A stretch of DNA of 64,000 nt from Pseudarthrobacter sp. PS3-L1. GTDB lineage: Bacteria; Actinomycetota; Actinomycetes; Actinomycetales; Micrococcaceae. A program made the position numbers and the translations under genes. The stretch is from positions 122,991-186,990 of the forward strand of contig NZ_JASISU010000005.1 in assembly GCF_030063285.1 (NCBI RefSeq), in the 5' to 3' direction. This document shows, one piece after another, positions 1 to 8,390 of this stretch (its first letter is position 1; each line of letters opens with the position of its first letter). The notes under the pieces were generated by a model. The model had not been told where the DNA came from and did not search any database. It was given only the letters and a program-made list of their open reading frames with translations.

Positions 1-624
1 GCTGAGCCGGCTGCCTCCGATTTCACCCGCGACGCGGAGATCGTCCTAGAAGCGTTGGCCGGTGATGAACATAGCCGGGCCGGAGGGCATGTGGTGGCCC
101 ACGACCAAGGCGCCATTGCGGCCATGATGGCTGCTGTTGAACGCCCCGACCTTGTCTTTTCCCTCACTCTGGTGGAACCTGCATGTCTTTCCCTTACTTC
201 TGAATTGCCCGCAACCGTCGGGCACCGGGCGGGGCTGGAGCCGCTGTTTGCAGCCCGGGCAGAGCTGACAGATGAGCAGTACCAGCGGGAATTTTCGCGC
301 CGCGTGTATTCCAGCTCGATGCCGTTGCTGCACAGTGATGCAGACCGGCGTGCCGCGCACCGGCTCCGGCTCCAGGCTCCGCCCTGGGAAGCGCCGCTGG
401 CCATTGTTCCGGGAGTCCCCACCCTGGTGATCACCGGAGGATGGGAGCCGCTTTATGAGGAAATTGCAGGCTACCTTGGAGAGACGGGTGCCCAGCATCT
501 GGTGGTTCCAGGTGGTCACCGGCCGCAGGACTCTCCTGAGGGAAGCCAGGCAATCCGGACGTTTATCGCGTCCGTCGCCCAGGCCCAGGCCCAAGAGCAG
601 GCTCAGCAGGAAGCCCTGGGCTAA
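1..624 (+). CDS. alpha/beta hydrolase, 5' end outside window
   Basis: The frame is open from the first base to the TAA at 622-624, so the start lies upstream. The visible part holds the nucleophile-elbow region, helix C and the last strands of an alpha/beta hydrolase fold. The elbow reads AHDQG, placing Asp where lipases and esterases have Ser (G-x-S-x-G). Asp nucleophiles are known in haloalkane dehalogenases and epoxide hydrolases. The catalytic His is probably in PGGHRPQ near the C-terminus, after the typical strand VPTLVITG. The substrate cannot be named. The C-terminus ends in a Gln/Ala-rich tail. No RBS can be judged. Confidence 0.75.
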   Translation, partial: AEPAASDFTRDAEIVLEALAGDEHSRAGGHVVAHDQGAIAAMMAAVERPDLVFSLTLVEPACLSLTSELPATVGHRAGLEPLFAARAELTDEQYQREFSRRVYSSSMPLLHSDADRRAAHRLRLQAPPWEAPLAIVPGVPTLVITGGWEPLYEEIAGYLGETGAQHLVVPGGHRPQDSPEGSQAIRTFIASVAQAQAQEQAQQEALG

Positions 625-747
625 CTGTCCGCTGGCTGCTGTCCAGGGGCGAAAACAGCATTGCTCCCAATCTTCTGCCGGGGCAGGTCGCGGCGGTCTC
701 GTCGGTCATGGAAGCGGTCTCCTGCGTGTCGGTGCTAGCCTGTGCGC

Positions 748-909
748 GTGACTACGAATACCTGTCTTGTCCCTGGGCGTCCGGCCGATGCCGCAGAACA
801 TGACGTGCTGACTGCCCTGGAACCTGGAGTGGATGCACTGCCGATGCGGGCTTTGGGCCGGGATGTCGTCAATGATTGCACCGGCAGGGTATGGAGGCTC
901 GAAGCATGA
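748..909 (+). CDS. small ORF overlapping the amidohydrolase start
   Basis: A GTG at 748 (or the in-frame GTG at 742) opens a 53-codon frame ending in TGA at 907-909. The TGA overlaps the ATG of the amidohydrolase at 906 in an ATGA arrangement, which often means translational coupling. The product has no recognisable domain and includes one Cys near each end. There is no strong RBS before 748. It may be a real small gene, a leader peptide or chance. The overlap is seen directly; function is unknown. Confidence 0.3.
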   Translation: MTTNTCLVPGRPADAAEHDVLTALEPGVDALPMRALGRDVVNDCTGRVWRLEA

Positions 910-1988
910 GTCACATCATCGAATTCGCCGGGCCCGTTTTGACCGGTCGCACCACGGAGCGTCGGGGACTGTGGGCAGAGGACGGCCGCCTGACTTTCGC
1001 CAGGCCGAAGCAGTCTCCGGACCGTGTCCTCCAGGGCTGGGTCCTGCCAGGCTTGGTGGATGCACACTGCCACATTGGGCTCGGTGCCGGGGGAGCAGTA
1101 CCCCGCGACCAGGCGGTGGCGCAGGCGCACGCCGATCGCGAGGCCGGCACGCTCCTGGTCCGGGATGCGGGCTCACCCCTGGACACGCGCTGGCTGCAGG
1201 AGACGCTGGACGCCCCACTAATCATCCGGGCAGGCCGGCATATTGCAAGGACACGGCGTTACCTTCGCGGTCTCGCAGTAGAGGTGGAACCAGAAAACCT
1301 GGTGGCTACCGTGCGGCAGCAGGCCCGTGACGGTGACGGCTGGGTCAAGCTGGTGGGCGACTGGATTGACAGGGGTATTGGCGACCTGGCGCCATCCTTC
1401 CCCGCCGCCGTCGTCAAGGATGCCATTTCGGCTGCACATGATGAAGGTGCCCGGGTAACGGCGCACTGTTTCGGAGAGCAGAGCCTTGATGATGTCCTCG
1501 ATGCGGGTATTGACTGCGTGGAACACGCAACGGGTCTCTTGCCCCGCCACGTTACGCGGCTGGTGGAACAGCACGTGCCGATTGTTCCCACGCTGATTAA
1601 CATAGCCACGTTTCCGGACATTGCTGCGCAGGCCAAAGGCAAGTTCCCGGTCTACTCGGATCATATGAAAGCTCTCTGGGAGCGCCGTGCCGAACGGATC
1701 CGGGATGCTTTTGCTGCCGGAGTGCGGATCTATGCCGGAACGGACGCTGGGTCCGTCATCAGCCACGGCCGAATCGTCGATGAGATCACGGCTCTGCACG
1801 AGGCCGGCCTCCCCGCAGTCGATGCGCTCGATGCTGCATGCTGGGCCTCGCGCCAGTGGCTCGGGGTGGACGGAATCAGCGAAGGTGCCAGCGCTGATGT
1901 CGTGCTGTGTGCCAGCGATCCCCGGGAGAATGTGGCTACGCTCCGGACGCTGCGCCATATTGTTCTGCGCGGGCACGTGTTCAGATGA
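906..1988 (+). CDS. amidohydrolase family metal-dependent hydrolase
   Basis: Start ATG 906 follows GGAGG at 893-897. The 360-residue protein shows the amidohydrolase (imidazolonepropionase/dipeptidase-like) metal signature in order: HxH in VDAHCHIG, a Lys in WVKLVGD that could be the carbamylated bridging ligand, His in TAHCFGE, His in VEHATG and Asp in GTDAGS. An N-terminal beta-sandwich stretch precedes the barrel. Such enzymes hydrolyse amide or amidine bonds in cyclic or acylated substrates in the cytosol; the substrate is not readable here. It may be translated with the preceding small ORF through a 4-base overlap. A palindromic operator and a dioxygenase gene follow. Confidence 0.85.
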   Translation: MSHIIEFAGPVLTGRTTERRGLWAEDGRLTFARPKQSPDRVLQGWVLPGLVDAHCHIGLGAGGAVPRDQAVAQAHADREAGTLLVRDAGSPLDTRWLQETLDAPLIIRAGRHIARTRRYLRGLAVEVEPENLVATVRQQARDGDGWVKLVGDWIDRGIGDLAPSFPAAVVKDAISAAHDEGARVTAHCFGEQSLDDVLDAGIDCVEHATGLLPRHVTRLVEQHVPIVPTLINIATFPDIAAQAKGKFPVYSDHMKALWERRAERIRDAFAAGVRIYAGTDAGSVISHGRIVDEITALHEAGLPAVDALDAACWASRQWLGVDGISEGASADVVLCASDPRENVATLRTLRHIVLRGHVFR

Positions 1989-2006
1989 TGCGACCGATTG
2001 GGAATA

Positions 2007-2022
2007 AGTTGAAGCTTCAACT
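2007..2022. promoter_or_regulatory. perfect 16-bp palindromic operator before the VOC gene
   Basis: The sequence AGTTGAAGCTTCAACT is its own reverse complement. It lies 56 bp before the VOC gene start, directly before a possible -10-like stretch (TAGTTT, 2022-2027). TTGAA/TTCAA dyads of this size are typical of MarR-family operators. The regulator is not known; a MarR gene exists at 26327 in this window but its own promoter carries a different dyad. Confidence 0.6.
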
Positions 2023-2078
2023 AGTTTAGATGTGTGACGGCCAACGACAAGCAATGGCCACCCAGCCCGGGAGACCCC

Positions 2079-2951
2079 ATGAGCAGCACCGACACCTCCG
2101 ACCTCCTTCCTGCAGACCTGACCATGGGCACGCTGATGCTCAAAGTGGGGAACATGGCCGTCATGACCGACTATTACCAGCGGGCTCTGGGCCTGCAGGT
2201 GGTGGCCGAACAGGATGCTGGCGTCTACCTTGGGCGCCTCGGCAAGCCGCTGGTCCACCTTGCCCCGGGCAAGGGGCTCACTCTGCCGGGTCGTGGAGAG
2301 GCTGGCCTGTTCCACACGGCCCTGTTGTTCGAGAACCAGGGGGCCTTGGCTGCGACGGTTGCCTCAGCTGCACGCTTTGATGCCTCGCTCTTCGCTGGCA
2401 GCGCTGACCACCTGGTCAGTGAGGCCTTCTACTTCACCGATCCGGAGGGCAACGGTATTGAGCTCTACCGGGACCGCCCGCGTGACGAGTGGAACTGGCA
2501 CGGTTCCGCCGTAGTGATGGATACGTTGGCGCTCTCGCCGCAGCGGTTCCTCGATGAACACCTCACCGAAGACGTCCTTGCCGAGCAGCTCGCCACAGCA
2601 GCAGAGATTGGACATGTCCATCTTCAGGTGGGCGACGTTGACTCCGCAGAAGACTTCTACGTCCGCACCCTCGGATTCGAAAAGACGGCGGGATTCCATG
2701 GCCAGGCCCTTTTTGTCTCTGCTGGCGGCTACCACCACCACATGGCCATGAACGTCTGGAACAGCAGTGGCGCTGGTCCCCGAAAGGACACGTTGGGCCT
2801 GGGTGAGGTGCTGCTGCACGTGCCTGGCACGGACGACGTCGGAGTGCTGGCCGATCGGCTCAGGGTTGCCGGAGTCGCCGCCCACCACACAGGTGCCGAG
2901 CTCCGGTTCGAGGATCCGTGGCGGAACAAGCTCCGCGTAGCGGTTCTGTAA
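2079..2951 (+). CDS. two-domain VOC family protein, catechol-2,3-dioxygenase-like (CatE type)
   Basis: The product has about 290 residues and two vicinal-oxygen-chelate halves. The first begins at LMLKVGNMAVMTDYYQ and the second at GHVHLQVGDVDSAEDFY. Candidate metal ligands are His in FHTALL, Glu in GNGIELY, His in GHVHLQ and the HHH of the second half. This layout matches the CatE/YfiE type of extradiol dioxygenase or glyoxalase-like enzymes that act on catechols or hydroquinones. ATG 2079 is chosen because the domain starts soon after and GGGAG stands upstream; a GTG at 2034 would add 15 unconserved residues. The palindrome at 2007 suggests repression by a phenol- or quinone-sensing MarR protein. 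Confidence 0.8.
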   Translation: MSSTDTSDLLPADLTMGTLMLKVGNMAVMTDYYQRALGLQVVAEQDAGVYLGRLGKPLVHLAPGKGLTLPGRGEAGLFHTALLFENQGALAATVASAARFDASLFAGSADHLVSEAFYFTDPEGNGIELYRDRPRDEWNWHGSAVVMDTLALSPQRFLDEHLTEDVLAEQLATAAEIGHVHLQVGDVDSAEDFYVRTLGFEKTAGFHGQALFVSAGGYHHHMAMNVWNSSGAGPRKDTLGLGEVLLHVPGTDDVGVLADRLRVAGVAAHHTGAELRFEDPWRNKLRVAVL

Positions 2952-3012
2952 CGAGGCGGATCGCATCTTCCGGGAATCAGGAGGATCTTGCCACTCGTAT
3001 TCGTGGGAGCGC

Positions 3013-3222
3013 TCAGCGAAAGAGTGCAAAGGACCGCAGTTCCGCTGGCGCACCATCGTGACCCTCAAGGAATCCCCGCGATTGATGGAACGCCCGCTGG
3101 GCATCCCCGGCGTCGGTCATGAGGACAACCCGCCATACCTGCCCTGTCCGTTCAACGAGTCCGTCCAGCAGGGCACCGGCTTTACGGTCTTTTCCGTCGT
3201 CACCGGTCCATCGTAATGGCAC
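3013..3222 (-). pseudogene. C-terminal remnant of a GNAT acetyltransferase
   Basis: The minus frame encodes LLDGLVERT...VVLMTDAGDAQRAFHQSRGF, which resembles the last helix and strand of a GNAT N-acetyltransferase (acetyl-CoA-binding end and the R/Y-x-x-x-GF element). Only about 70 residues are present and the P-loop half (Q/RxxGxG/A) is absent upstream. It therefore looks like a truncated remnant between the VOC gene and the next plus-strand gene. An unrelated short ORF cannot be excluded. Confidence 0.35.
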
Positions 3223-3364
3223 GGAAGGTGGGTGGTTGCGGGTGTACGGGAACGCCTGTGCGCGGTGTCATTGCCGTGCGTTAGGCTGGCACGGATGGCC
3301 GCGCGGGTAGGGGGAGCCCGGTCAGCGGCTGTGGCAGTTTTTCATCACGACGAAGGACAGGTTC

Positions 3365-3802
3365 ATGGGATTCTCAGAGGTTTTTGTTGCCACCCACAAG
3401 GATGCCCTGGTGCACGCGGGCAAGCTGGAAGCGGGCGCTCGCGCTGGCGCGGGAAATGTCCGGCTTGAGGCAATCAGCGATTTCGAGATTGAACAATTGG
3501 GCGGGATCGCCGGGGCTGCAGTCCATGCAGCCGGTGCCGACTTTGAGCTCACCATGGTGGATGTCTCCAGCGATTCGCTCATGGGCGTTCCAGAGTCGAT
3601 GGTCCGGGCCCTCGCGGATCTCCTCACCTACGAGCCGGACGGCGACACCGACGTCCTGGTGGATGTTGCTGCTGCCTGGGCTGCTGAAGAGGATATGCCC
3701 TTCGGTGCCCAAGACGCAGCCATGCACGTCCGCAAGCTCGCTGAATTGGCCGCAACTGTCAACCCTGCAGAGCGCACAGGTCTCTACGTCTGGTCTGACT
3801 GA
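3365..3802 (+). CDS. conserved-type hypothetical protein, 145 aa
   Basis: ATG 3365 follows GAAGGA at 3352-3357. The acidic 145-residue product has no membrane segment and no motif I recognise. It is rich in Ala and Asp/Glu and looks cytosolic, with predicted alpha/beta content. It sits alone between the GNAT remnant and rpsP on the same strand; the rpsP promoter separates it from the ribosomal block. Codon use (G/C in third position) supports a real gene. Function unknown. Confidence 0.6.
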   Translation: MGFSEVFVATHKDALVHAGKLEAGARAGAGNVRLEAISDFEIEQLGGIAGAAVHAAGADFELTMVDVSSDSLMGVPESMVRALADLLTYEPDGDTDVLVDVAAAWAAEEDMPFGAQDAAMHVRKLAELAATVNPAERTGLYVWSD

Positions 3803-3874
3803 GCGTCCCAAATGAGGTTCCGGTCTGTGGGAATCGGCTCCCGCGCGGCTTAAGTCGAAAACATTGCTGGCATC

Positions 3875-3883
3875 TGGCACAAT
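3875..3883 (+). promoter_or_regulatory. extended -10 promoter for rpsP
   Basis: TGGCACAAT fits an extended -10 (TGn then a TATAAT-like hexamer) and is followed by TAG. The possible -35 TCGAAA lies 17 bp upstream but is weak. Almost the same box, TGGCAAAATAG, precedes rplS at 6289. It would give a leader of about 125 nt before rpsP. Confidence 0.45.
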
Positions 3884-4015
3884 AGACAGGTACTCGATCC
3901 ACGCGGCCCCTCTCTCCGTGTCCGGATCCTGTCCTTAGAATCCCCGAGTAAGGCCCGCCCCACGGGTGCAGAACGATGGGATTCGCCCCTTTCTGAAACA
4001 GGAGTGACCACAAAA

Positions 4016-4432
4016 GTGGCCGTAAAGATTCGCCTTAAGCGCTTTGGCAAAATGCGCGCACCGTACTACCGCATCGTCGTCGCGGATTCACGCACCAAGC
4101 GTGATGGCCGCAGCATCGAAGAAATCGGCAAGTACCACCCCACCGAAGAGCCCTCGTTCATTGAGGTCAACTCCGAGCGTGCCCAGTACTGGCTGTCCGT
4201 TGGCGCCCAGCCTTCGGAGCAGGTTGCCGCGATCCTCAAGATCACCGGTGACTGGCAGAAGTACAAGGGACTGCCCGGCCAGGAGGGCACCCTCCGGACC
4301 AAGGCACCCAAGGAAGCATTCGTTGCTCCCGAAAAGGGTTCCGTGATCATCCCGGAAGCCATCACCAAGAAGGCCAAGAAGGAAGACGCTCCGGCCGACT
4401 CCGAGGCTGCAGAGACCACCGAGGCTGAGTAA
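4016..4432 (+). CDS. rpsP: 30S ribosomal protein S16
   Basis: The product starts [13 protein letters not shown] and contains [13 protein letters not shown], the signature of bacterial S16, a small-subunit assembly protein that binds 16S rRNA. The C-terminal half is the long, acidic Ala/Glu-rich tail typical of actinobacterial S16. GTG 4016 is preferred over GTG 4004 because AGGAG at 4000-4004 is correctly spaced (11 bases) only for 4016. It heads the group with khpA, rimM and trmD. Confidence 0.95.
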   Translation: MAVKIRLKRFGKMRAPYYRIVVADSRTKRDGRSIEEIGKYHPTEEPSFIEVNSERAQYWLSVGAQPSEQVAAILKITGDWQKYKGLPGQEGTLRTKAPKEAFVAPEKGSVIIPEAITKKAKKEDAPADSEAAETTEAE

Positions 4433-4433
4433 C

Positions 4434-4676
4434 TTGCTGGCAGATGCGCTGGAACACCTCGTCCGTGGAATCGTAGATTCCCCTGACGACGTCAAGGTCA
4501 GCTCCAAGAACAACCGCCGCGGGGATACCCTCGAGGTTCGCGTTCACCAGGAAGACCTTGGACGGGTGATTGGCCGGCAGGGCCGCACGGCTCGCGCATT
4601 GCGCACCGTCGTGGCTGCGTTGGCTGGTGGCGAACAGGTAAGGGTCGACGTCGTCGACACCGACCGTCGCCGCTAA
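4434..4676 (+). CDS. khpA: KH-domain RNA-binding protein KhpA
   Basis: An 80-residue single KH domain with the GxxG loop in VIGRQGRTARALR, as in the YlqC/KhpA family. Members bind RNA with KhpB and affect cell division and translation. The start is a TTG one base after the rpsP stop, so translation is probably coupled. The position between rpsP and rimM is the normal actinobacterial and firmicute order. Confidence 0.9.
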   Translation: MLADALEHLVRGIVDSPDDVKVSSKNNRRGDTLEVRVHQEDLGRVIGRQGRTARALRTVVAALAGGEQVRVDVVDTDRRR

Positions 4677-4701
4677 GCGCGCCAGCACTATCAGTTTCAG
4701 G

Positions 4702-4734
4702 CCGGCCCCTCCACCAGTACGGTGGAGGGGCCGG
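4702..4734 (+). terminator. strong hairpin between khpA and rimM
   Basis: A perfect 14-bp GC-rich stem (CCGGCCCCTCCACC with its complement) closes a 5-base loop and is followed by ACTTGTTT, a weak U-tract. It may attenuate or end rpsP-khpA transcription before rimM. Confidence 0.6.
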
Positions 4735-4802
4735 ACTTGTTTATCTCCCCATGCTCTGCCCGCAACGCAGAACGCGACACCCAGAACGAAACAGAGGAAA
4801 AA

Positions 4803-5402
4803 ATGCAACTGCAGGTTGCCCGAATCGGTAAGCCCCACGGAATCCGCGGCGAGGTGACGGTGCAGGTCCTCACGGATGCTCCCGCTGACCGTTTTGTTCC
4901 TGGCACGCAGTTTGTTGTGGAGCCGGCCTCCGCAGGCCCACTGACCATTGAGGGTGCGCGGTGGAACAAAGACATTCTGCTCCTGGCGTTCGAGGAAATC
5001 CTGGACCGCAACCAGGCCGAGACAGTCCGCGGAGCGAAGCTGTTCATTGAGACGGATGGCTTGGCGGATGACGATGATGACGAGGGCTGGTACGAGCACG
5101 AGCTGGTGGGCCTCGAAGCACGGGTGGGATCGCAGGTCGTGGGCACAGTAACGGCGCTGCAGACCCTTCCGGTCCAGGACCTTCTCACCGTCAAGACCCC
5201 TGCCGGCGAGGAAATCCTTATTCCTTTTGTTGAACAGATTGTCCCTGAGGTCGATGTTGCCGGTGGATTCATCCTCATCACACCTCCTGCAGGGCTGTTC
5301 GAGGTCAACGCCGAAGCTTCCTCCGAGGCTGACTCCACAGCTACGGTAAGCGATGAAGCGGTAACGGGCGCCGACGTCCCCGAACCGGACGCGAAGGCCT
5401 GA
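4803..5402 (+). CDS. rimM: 16S rRNA processing protein RimM
   Basis: ATG 4803 follows AGAGGA. The N-terminal RimM barrel begins [15 protein letters not shown], the family signature. The second PRC-barrel half includes GWYEHELVG and [18 protein letters not shown]. RimM binds S19 and the 30S head during 16S maturation. After the PRC barrel comes an acidic Ala/Glu/Asp tail of about 30 residues, common in actinobacteria. An additional Asp-rich insert (DDDDDEG) sits between the barrels. The stop is one base before the trmD start. Confidence 0.93.
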   Translation: MQLQVARIGKPHGIRGEVTVQVLTDAPADRFVPGTQFVVEPASAGPLTIEGARWNKDILLLAFEEILDRNQAETVRGAKLFIETDGLADDDDDEGWYEHELVGLEARVGSQVVGTVTALQTLPVQDLLTVKTPAGEEILIPFVEQIVPEVDVAGGFILITPPAGLFEVNAEASSEADSTATVSDEAVTGADVPEPDAKA

Positions 5403-5403
5403 C

Positions 5404-6270
5404 ATGAGGATCGACGTCGTCAGTATTTTTCCTGAATACCTGGCACCCCTGGAACTGTCCCTCATTGGCAAGGCTCGGCAGGACGGTCTCCTGGACCTGT
5501 CGGTGCATGATCTTCGAAGCTTCACCACGGACAGGCACCGAAGCGTTGATGACACACCCTACGGCGGTGGGGCCGGCATGGTGATGAAGCCCGAGCCGTG
5601 GGCCCAGGCGCTTGCGGCCGTCGCCGGGATTGCTGTCGATGGCGCTGCTGTTACCTCCGCGGCGCCCCATACCTCGTCGGTCAACGATGCGCGTCCGATC
5701 CTGATTGTTCCTTCTCCGGCTGGCCAGCGCTTTACACAGGCGCTGGCCCATGAACTCGCTGACGAGGAGCACCTCGTCTTCGCCTGTGGACGCTATGAAG
5801 GCATTGACGAGCGCGTCATGGAATGGTCCGAAGAGTACTTCCGCGTGATGCCCGTCAGTCTGGGTGACTACGTGCTCAACGGTGGAGAGGTTGCGGTCCT
5901 GGCCATGGTGGAGGCCGTGGGCAGGCTGCTGCCCGGCGTCGTGGGCAATCCCGAATCCCTCATTGAGGAGTCCCATTCCGATGGCCTCCTTGAATATCCC
6001 GTGTACACAAAGCCCTCGGCGTGGCGGGACCGTGAAGTGCCTGCAGTGCTGCTCAGCGGCAATCACGGCAAGATCGCGCAGTGGCGACGTCATCAGCAAT
6101 ACGAGCGAACCGCGGCGCGCCGTCCTGATCTCCTGGAGACGTTCGACGCCGGGCGGCTCAGCCGCGCTGACCGCAACGCTTTGTGGGACCTTGGATACGC
6201 CGTCGCTGACGGCGTCGTCCGCCGGCGGCCCTCAGCCAACGACCATGCGGACGCTGCTGGGGAGAATTAG
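5404..6270 (+). CDS. trmD: tRNA (guanine-N1-)-methyltransferase TrmD
   Basis: 288 residues with the SPOUT methyltransferase signature: [12 protein letters not shown] at the N-terminus, [23 protein letters not shown] and [13 protein letters not shown] forming the knot that binds S-adenosylmethionine. TrmD methylates G37 of tRNAs to prevent frameshifting. An insert of about 25 residues (around [14 protein letters not shown]) is larger than in E. coli and is common in actinobacteria. It is coupled to rimM. Confidence 0.95.
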   Translation: MRIDVVSIFPEYLAPLELSLIGKARQDGLLDLSVHDLRSFTTDRHRSVDDTPYGGGAGMVMKPEPWAQALAAVAGIAVDGAAVTSAAPHTSSVNDARPILIVPSPAGQRFTQALAHELADEEHLVFACGRYEGIDERVMEWSEEYFRVMPVSLGDYVLNGGEVAVLAMVEAVGRLLPGVVGNPESLIEESHSDGLLEYPVYTKPSAWRDREVPAVLLSGNHGKIAQWRRHQQYERTAARRPDLLETFDAGRLSRADRNALWDLGYAVADGVVRRRPSANDHADAAGEN

Positions 6271-6288
6271 TCCAGCGTGCTCCTTCTG

Positions 6289-6486
6289 TGGCAAAATAGG
6301 TCTTTGTGTCTACTGGGTGCGAACCTGCCACAGGGGGAGCGTCACCAACAGAGAGACACCGCGGTTCCGTCAATCAGTGAAGGAACCGAACCTTTCTTTT
6401 CGGCAGTGAAATCCAGCGGACTTCCGCAAGCTTTCCCGCCGTGACCCAAAGTGAATGACCTGTGGCGTTCACCCAGGAGTGGAATT
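6289..6486 (+). promoter_or_regulatory. rplS promoter and long leader
   Basis: TGGCAAAAT at 6289-6297 is an extended -10 box nearly identical to the rpsP one. About 180 nt of untranslated RNA follow before rplS, with several GC-rich complementary stretches (for example GGAACC and GGTTCC). Ribosomal protein L19 genes often have autogenous leader structures; whether this is one is inference. Confidence 0.4.
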
Positions 6487-6846
6487 ATGCATATTCTCGA
6501 TTCCGTAGACGCAGCCTCGCTGCGCACCGATGTTCCTGCGTTCCGCGCAGGCGACAACATCAAGGTGCACGTCAACATCATCGAAGGCAAGAACTCCCGT
6601 GTCCAGGTATTCCAGGGCTTTGTCCTTGGTCGCCAGGGCGACGGTGTGCGCGAAACCTTCACCGTCCGTAAGGTCTCCTTCGGCGTCGGCGTGGAGCGTA
6701 CCTTCCCGGTTCACTCCCCGATCATCGACAAGATCGAGGTTGTCACCAAGGGCGACGTCCGTCGCGCAAAGCTTTACTACATGCGAGATCTCCGCGGCAA
6801 GGCTGCAAAGATCAAGGAAAAGCGCGACTTCAAGCCCGTCAAGTAG
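6487..6846 (+). CDS. rplS: 50S ribosomal protein L19
   Basis: 120-residue product with [32 protein letters not shown] and the C-terminal [20 protein letters not shown], all hallmarks of L19. L19 lies at the subunit interface (bridge B8). ATG 6487 has GGAG at 6475-6478. It has its own extended -10 promoter and leader, separate from trmD. Confidence 0.96.
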   Translation: MHILDSVDAASLRTDVPAFRAGDNIKVHVNIIEGKNSRVQVFQGFVLGRQGDGVRETFTVRKVSFGVGVERTFPVHSPIIDKIEVVTKGDVRRAKLYYMRDLRGKAAKIKEKRDFKPVK

Positions 6847-6921
6847 TCCACAGGTTCCACGGAACCATCGGTCACGTCCCGGTCAGCGCCGGATTTATTC
6901 GAACGCCCCAGGAATCGGACC

Positions 6922-7599
6922 ATGGACACCACAAAACGCCAGCCCAGGAAACTCGGCTGGCGTTTTGTGTTGGTGGCGGTGGTCCTTGCAGCCCTGATTA
7001 TGGGCCTGGTGCGCTCGTTGTGGCTGGACGTGTACTTCATCCCGTCCGGGTCTATGGAGCCGCTCTTCCAGGAAGGGGACCGGATACTGGTCTCCCGAAC
7101 AGATTTTGCGGCCGAACCCCTTCGGCGTGGAGACGTGGTGGTCTTCGACGGCAGGGGTACCTTCGCCCCACTCAGCAGTGGCAGGGGGCCGATTGCCGAT
7201 GCCGTATCGACTGCTGGCCAATGGCTGGGTCTGGTTGGCAACGACACAACCTACGTCAAGCGGGTAATCGGCCTGCCAGGAGATACAGTGGTCTGCTGCG
7301 ACCTGGACGGGGCCGTGACAGTTAATGGCCGGGCCCTGGAAGAGCCGTACATTTACGACGGCGACGTCCCCAGCCAGCAAAAGTTCAGCGTGGTGGTTCC
7401 GCCGGACCGCCTATGGCTGTTGGGAGACCACCGGTCCGCTTCCGCAGACTCTCGGAGCCTGCTCGCAGCTCCGGGTGGTGGACTGGTCCCCGTGGAGCGG
7501 GTGCTGGGACGGCCAGTCCGGATCATCTGGCCGCTTGATAGATTGACTGACGTGCCGCGGCCTGAACCGACGGACCTCACTGCAAAGGACGGACAGTAG
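6922..7599 (+). CDS. lepB: type I signal peptidase (first copy)
   Basis: 225 residues with one N-terminal membrane segment (about 12-30). The catalytic Ser is S44 in IPSGSMEP and the general-base Lys is K113 in [11 protein letters not shown]. Box E is LLGDHRSASADSR. The enzyme cleaves Sec and Tat signal peptides on the outer face of the membrane. An insert of about 30 residues lies between boxes C and D. Its stop directly abuts the start of a second signal peptidase gene. Both copies keep all catalytic residues. Confidence 0.92.
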   Translation: MDTTKRQPRKLGWRFVLVAVVLAALIMGLVRSLWLDVYFIPSGSMEPLFQEGDRILVSRTDFAAEPLRRGDVVVFDGRGTFAPLSSGRGPIADAVSTAGQWLGLVGNDTTYVKRVIGLPGDTVVCCDLDGAVTVNGRALEEPYIYDGDVPSQQKFSVVVPPDRLWLLGDHRSASADSRSLLAAPGGGLVPVERVLGRPVRIIWPLDRLTDVPRPEPTDLTAKDGQ

Positions 7600-8388
7600 A
7601 TGCCCGAGAACACCCCGCGGACACCCGATTCGCACGACGAGAGCTTCGGTGGGGTCCCCGCACGTGGGGCAACGCCCGCCCCCCGTGCAGACCACGGCAG
7701 CCACTCCGCCAAACGGACACGCAATCCCGTCTTCGGCTGGCTCAAGGAAATCGCCGTCGTGGTCATTATTGCGATAGTCCTGTCCTTTTTGATCAAGACT
7801 TTTTTGTTCCGGGCGTTCTACATTCCCTCTGAATCAATGGTCAATACCCTTGAGACCGACGACAGGATCTTCGTCAACCTCCTGGTACCTGAGCCCTTTG
7901 GGCTGTCCCACGGTGATGTGGTGGTTTTCCGCGATACGAAAGGGTGGCTTCCTGCCGCCCCGGACAAGGCCGCTGCCGGCCCTCTGGGAGCCATCCAGGA
8001 AGGCTTGGCGTTTGTGGGGCTCCTGCCGGATACGTCCCAACAGCACCTGGTGAAGCGGGTCATTGGGCTCCCGGGAGACCACGTCCAGTGCTGTAGCCCC
8101 GAGGGCCAAGTGATGGTCAACGGCGAACCGCTGGATGAGACGTATATCAACCCTGCCGAGATTCCCCAGGTATCACCTTTTGACGTAGTTGTCCCAGAGG
8201 GCAAGGTGTGGGTCATGGGGGACAATCGCAACCACTCCGCAGATTCCCGTGCCCATCTGGATACCGACGGAGGCTTTGTAGATATGGCCGACATCGAGGG
8301 CAGAGCCAGTGTCATTGCCTGGCCACTGAACCGGCTCAACATTCTGGGCAACTATCCAGAAGTTTTCGAGAACGTTCCGGCGCCCTGA
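7600..8388 (+). CDS. lepB: type I signal peptidase (second copy)
   Basis: 262 residues with a hydrophilic cytosolic N-terminus of about 48 residues, one membrane span (about 51-68), catalytic S79 in PSESM and K152 in [11 protein letters not shown], and box [13 protein letters not shown]. The longer N-terminus and a different substrate-binding segment suggest a client range distinct from the first copy. It starts at ATG 7600 directly after the stop of the first gene and is followed after 2 bp by rnhB. Confidence 0.93.
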   Translation: MPENTPRTPDSHDESFGGVPARGATPAPRADHGSHSAKRTRNPVFGWLKEIAVVVIIAIVLSFLIKTFLFRAFYIPSESMVNTLETDDRIFVNLLVPEPFGLSHGDVVVFRDTKGWLPAAPDKAAAGPLGAIQEGLAFVGLLPDTSQQHLVKRVIGLPGDHVQCCSPEGQVMVNGEPLDETYINPAEIPQVSPFDVVVPEGKVWVMGDNRNHSADSRAHLDTDGGFVDMADIEGRASVIAWPLNRLNILGNYPEVFENVPAP

Positions 8389-8390
8389 CC

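Noticed and set aside
4362..5555. 397-codon minus-strand frame across khpA and rimM
   Set aside because: It is the antisense shadow of clear rpsP, khpA, rimM and trmD genes; no domain and no RBS.
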